Of a DNA stretch of 7,448 bases, positions 5,619-7,448 are shown piece after piece. The notes beneath the pieces are model-generated. The model searched no databases. It saw nothing but the letters and a program-made list of their open reading frames with translations, and was not told where the DNA came from. This DNA comes from Hydrogenothermaceae bacterium. GTDB lineage: Bacteria; Aquificota; Aquificia; Aquificales; Hydrogenothermaceae. The stretch spans positions 1 through 7,448 of the forward strand of contig DTZN01000124.1 in the NCBI GenBank assembly GCA_012961365.1, read 5' to 3'. The first letter of the stretch is position 1. The number at the start of each line of letters is the position of its first letter. Made by a program: the position numbers and the translations under genes.

Positions 5619-7292
5619 TTACTTACATTCATCTTCCAAAACAGCTCCTTTGTTTGCAGAGGTTACCAAAGCAGAATATCTTCTAAGCCATCTACTTTTG
5701 ACTTCTTTTTTCTTTGGTTTGAAATTTTTCATCCTTCTTTCAAATTCTTCTTCTGAAATTAAAAGTTCTATTTTTCTGTTTGGAATATCTATTAATATTT
5801 CATCTCCGTCTTGTATTATTCCAATTGGACCACCAGCTGCAGCTTCTGGAGAGATATGTCCAATACAAGCTCCTCTTGTTGCTCCAGAAAACCTCCCATC
5901 TGTAATTAAAGAAACCTTGTCTCCAAGTCCCATTCCCATTATTGCAGATGTAGGAGAAAGCATTTCCCTCATTCCTGGACCTCCTTTTGGCCCTTCGTAT
6001 CTTATTACAACAACATCTCCAGCTTTTACTTTTCCTCCTGTTATTCCTTCTATTGCTTCCTCTTCACTATCAAAACAAACAGCTTTTCCTCTATGAACCA
6101 TTATTTTAGGGTCAACAGCAGCAGCTTTTACAACTCCACCATAAGGAGCTATATTCCCAAATAAAACTGCAAGTCCTCCTTTTTCACTATAGGGATTGTC
6201 TATTGGTCTTATTACGTTAGGGTCTTTTATTTCTGCATTTTCTATATTTTCTCCAAGTGTTTTTAATGTAACAGTAGGTCTATCTAGATGAAGTAATCCC
6301 TTTTTAGATAATTCCTTTAATATTGCACTTATTCCACCAGCTCTGTCTAAATCTTCTATGTGATATTGTGAAGCAGGAGCAATTTTACAGAGAGTTGGAG
6401 TTTTATCTGAAATTTTGTCTATTTCTGAAACATCAAAATCTATTCCTGCTTCATATGCAATAGCAAGTAAATGTAAAACAGTGTTAGATGAACCACCCAT
6501 TGCAATATCTAATGTAAATGCATTTTCTATTGCTTTCCTATTTACTATATCTCTAAATTTAAGGTCTTTTTTTACAAGCTCTATAATTTGTTTTCCTGCC
6601 CTTTTAGCTAATTCCTGTCTTCTTGGGTCAATTGCTAAAATGGAACCGTTTCCGGGAAGTGCTACTCCTAGTGCTTCCATAAGACAGTTCATTGAGTTAG
6701 CGGTAAACATTCCAGAACAAGAACCACAAGTTGGACAGGCATTTTGCTCTATTATTTTAAGTTCATTTTCATCTATGAGCCCTTTTTTATATGCCCCTAC
6801 TGCTTCGAAAGCAGATGCTAAATCAATAGGTGTTCCATCAGGTTTATGACCAGCAGCCATTGCTCCACCAGATACAAATATTGTAGGAATATTAAGCCTT
6901 GCTGCTGCCATAAGCATTCCCGGAACAATCTTGTCGCAGTTAGGAATGCAAACAAGTCCATCAAGCTTATGAGCCTCAACAACTGTTTCAACACTATCTG
7001 CTATCAGTTCCCTACTTGGTAGTGAGTAATGCATTCCAGAATGTCCCATTGCAATTCCATCGTCAACGCCAATTACATTAAACTCAAAAGGAACGCCACC
7101 AGCTTCCCTAATTGCTTCTTTGACAATTTGGGCAAATTCTCTTAAGTGAACATGTCCGGGAATTATATCTATATAAGAATTTGCTATTCCTATAAATGGT
7201 TTTCCAAAATCATCTTCTGTTAACCCACAAGCTCTAAATAAGCTTCTGTGAGGAGCTCTTTCTACACCTTTTTTAACTATATCACTTCTCAT
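5619..7292 (-). CDS. ilvD: Dihydroxy-acid dehydratase
   Basis: A 557-residue IlvD of the short class (about 555-560 residues, as in Bacillus; E. coli has about 616). It dehydrates 2,3-dihydroxy-isovalerate and 2,3-dihydroxy-3-methylvalerate in valine/isoleucine synthesis, and its valine product feeds leucine and pantothenate. Motifs: [14 protein letters not shown] (11-24), [12 protein letters not shown] (39-50), [12 protein letters not shown] (76-87), [10 protein letters not shown] (117-126) with iron-sulfur ligand Cys119, [19 protein letters not shown] (186-204) with Cys192, [15 protein letters not shown] (431-445), and [11 protein letters not shown] (464-474) with the likely catalytic Ser469. 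The Cys ligand found in plant-type [2Fe-2S] relatives (TCNxHL) is replaced by PGHVHL, as in E. coli, so an oxygen-sensitive [4Fe-4S] type is inferred. The start ATG has AGAGGT (7299-7304) 6 bases upstream. No other ilv or leu gene is adjacent. Confidence 0.97.
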   Translation of the reverse strand: MRSDIVKKGVERAPHRSLFRACGLTEDDFGKPFIGIANSYIDIIPGHVHLREFAQIVKEAIREAGGVPFEFNVIGVDDGIAMGHSGMHYSLPSRELIADSVETVVEAHKLDGLVCIPNCDKIVPGMLMAAARLNIPTIFVSGGAMAAGHKPDGTPIDLASAFEAVGAYKKGLIDENELKIIEQNACPTCGSCSGMFTANSMNCLMEALGVALPGNGSILAIDPRRQELAKRAGKQIIELVKKDLKFRDIVNRKAIENAFTLDIAMGGSSNTVLHLLAIAYEAGIDFDVSEIDKISDKTPTLCKIAPASQYHIEDLDRAGGISAILKELSKKGLLHLDRPTVTLKTLGENIENAEIKDPNVIRPIDNPYSEKGGLAVLFGNIAPYGGVVKAAAVDPKIMVHRGKAVCFDSEEEAIEGITGGKVKAGDVVVIRYEGPKGGPGMREMLSPTSAIMGMGLGDKVSLITDGRFSGATRGACIGHISPEAAAGGPIGIIQDGDEILIDIPNRKIELLISEEEFERRMKNFKPKKKEVKSRWLRRYSALVTSANKGAVLEDECK

Positions 7293-7319
7293 TTGATAAC
7301 CTCTTTTTTTGAAAATTTT

Positions 7320-7337
7320 ATAGTGTAAACATACTAT
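7320..7337. promoter_or_regulatory. Imperfect palindrome over the ilvD -10 box, candidate operator
   Basis: Minus strand ATAGTATGTTTACACTAT: the outer five bases (ATAGT/ACTAT) are perfectly symmetric. Further in there is one mismatch, one matching pair, one G-T pair and a T-T centre. Its placement across the -10 and near the expected start site fits a repressor site, but no regulator can be named. Confidence 0.3.
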
Positions 7338-7356
7338 ATTGGTGTATATTTTTCAA
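7328..7356 (-). promoter_or_regulatory. Likely sigma-70-type promoter of ilvD
   Basis: On the minus strand TTGAAA (7351-7356) and TATGTT (7328-7333) are separated by exactly 17 bases (7334-7350). The -35 matches consensus at 5 of 6 positions and the -10 at 4 of 6. Transcription would start near 7321, leaving a leader of about 30 bases with AGAGGT before the ATG at 7292. Confidence 0.5.
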
Positions 7357-7448
7357 GAAATGACTAAGCCGTAAATTCTTTTTAACGTTTTTTTTACAGT
7401 TTTAATTAAAAAGACTTGCTTTTTTCGTATCTTTACTATATCATAGAG
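7353..7448 (-). CDS. Possible C-terminal tail of an upstream gene (partial, uncertain)
   Basis: Reading leftward from the window edge on the minus strand, one frame stays open for 31 codons and ends at TGA (7353-7355), 60 bases before the ilvD ATG. The encoded tail is basic and hydrophobic (begins LYDIVKIRKKQVF, ends KRIYGLVIS) and resembles no family I know. The other two frames on this strand close almost at once. In such AT-rich DNA a 31-codon open frame can arise by chance, and the stop overlaps the proposed ilvD -35 box. If it is not coding, this stretch is plain A/T-rich intergenic DNA. Confidence 0.25.
   Translation of the reverse strand, partial: LYDIVKIRKKQVFLIKTVKKTLKRIYGLVIS

Noticed and set aside
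5650..6096. A 148-codon plus-strand open frame opposite ilvD
   Set aside because: It lies entirely antisense to a highly conserved ilvD, is low-complexity Ser/Pro/Ile-rich and matches no family; it is a shadow of the real gene.
6415..6849. A 144-codon plus-strand open frame opposite ilvD
   Set aside because: Same reason: it mirrors conserved IlvD codons and has no recognisable domain.
7398..7425. Palindrome TTTTAATTAAAA with a following T-run as a plus-strand terminator
   Set aside because: No plus-strand gene ends nearby, the stem is all A-T, and such palindromes are expected by chance in this AT-rich DNA.

Overview
The window looks like ordinary chromosomal DNA from a low-GC, probably thermophilic, Gram-negative bacterium. 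The Lys/Ile/Glu-rich proteins, strong A-richness, a type IV pilus secretin (which implies an outer membrane) and short Bacillus-like IlvD and MetK proteins fit Aquificota of the Hydrogenothermaceae type (for example Sulfurihydrogenibium). That placement is inference from remembered protein style, not from a database search.

Left block, plus strand, 1-4341: a tightly packed gene string with the order of the type IV pilus alignment/secretin operon. It holds the 3' end of pilN (cut by the window edge), pilO, a very small exported protein in the place of pilP, the secretin pilQ, and 12 bases later a dihydrolipoyl dehydrogenase (lpdA). The spacings are 2 bases, a 4-base ATGA overlap, 3 bases and 12 bases, so one transcript is likely. 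Its promoter lies left of the window. PilN and PilO would form the inner-membrane alignment complex, the small protein may stand in for the PilP periplasmic connector, and PilQ is the outer-membrane pore for the pilus fibre. The dehydrogenase is a soluble flavoenzyme with no obvious pilus role.

Middle, about 4342-4370: a convergent junction of only 26 bases with an all-A/T hairpin that could stop transcription from both sides.

Right block, minus strand, 4368-7292: metK (S-adenosylmethionine synthetase) and, upstream of it, ilvD (dihydroxy-acid dehydratase of the Ile/Val pathway). They are separated by 120 bases holding a GC-richer hairpin just after the ilvD stop and a leader for metK. They are probably separate transcription units, or read through only partly. 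The ilvD promoter can be read at 7328-7356 and carries an imperfect palindrome over the -10 box. The last 96 bases may hold the tail of another minus-strand gene.

I did not find a mobile element, CRISPR array, tRNA, rRNA or defence system. The most unusual points are the 77-residue substitute for PilP, the placement of lpdA behind pilQ, the AMIN-less PilQ with a charged helical insert, and a few substitutions at normally conserved positions in Lpd and MetK. I see no clear sign of a wholly new system.
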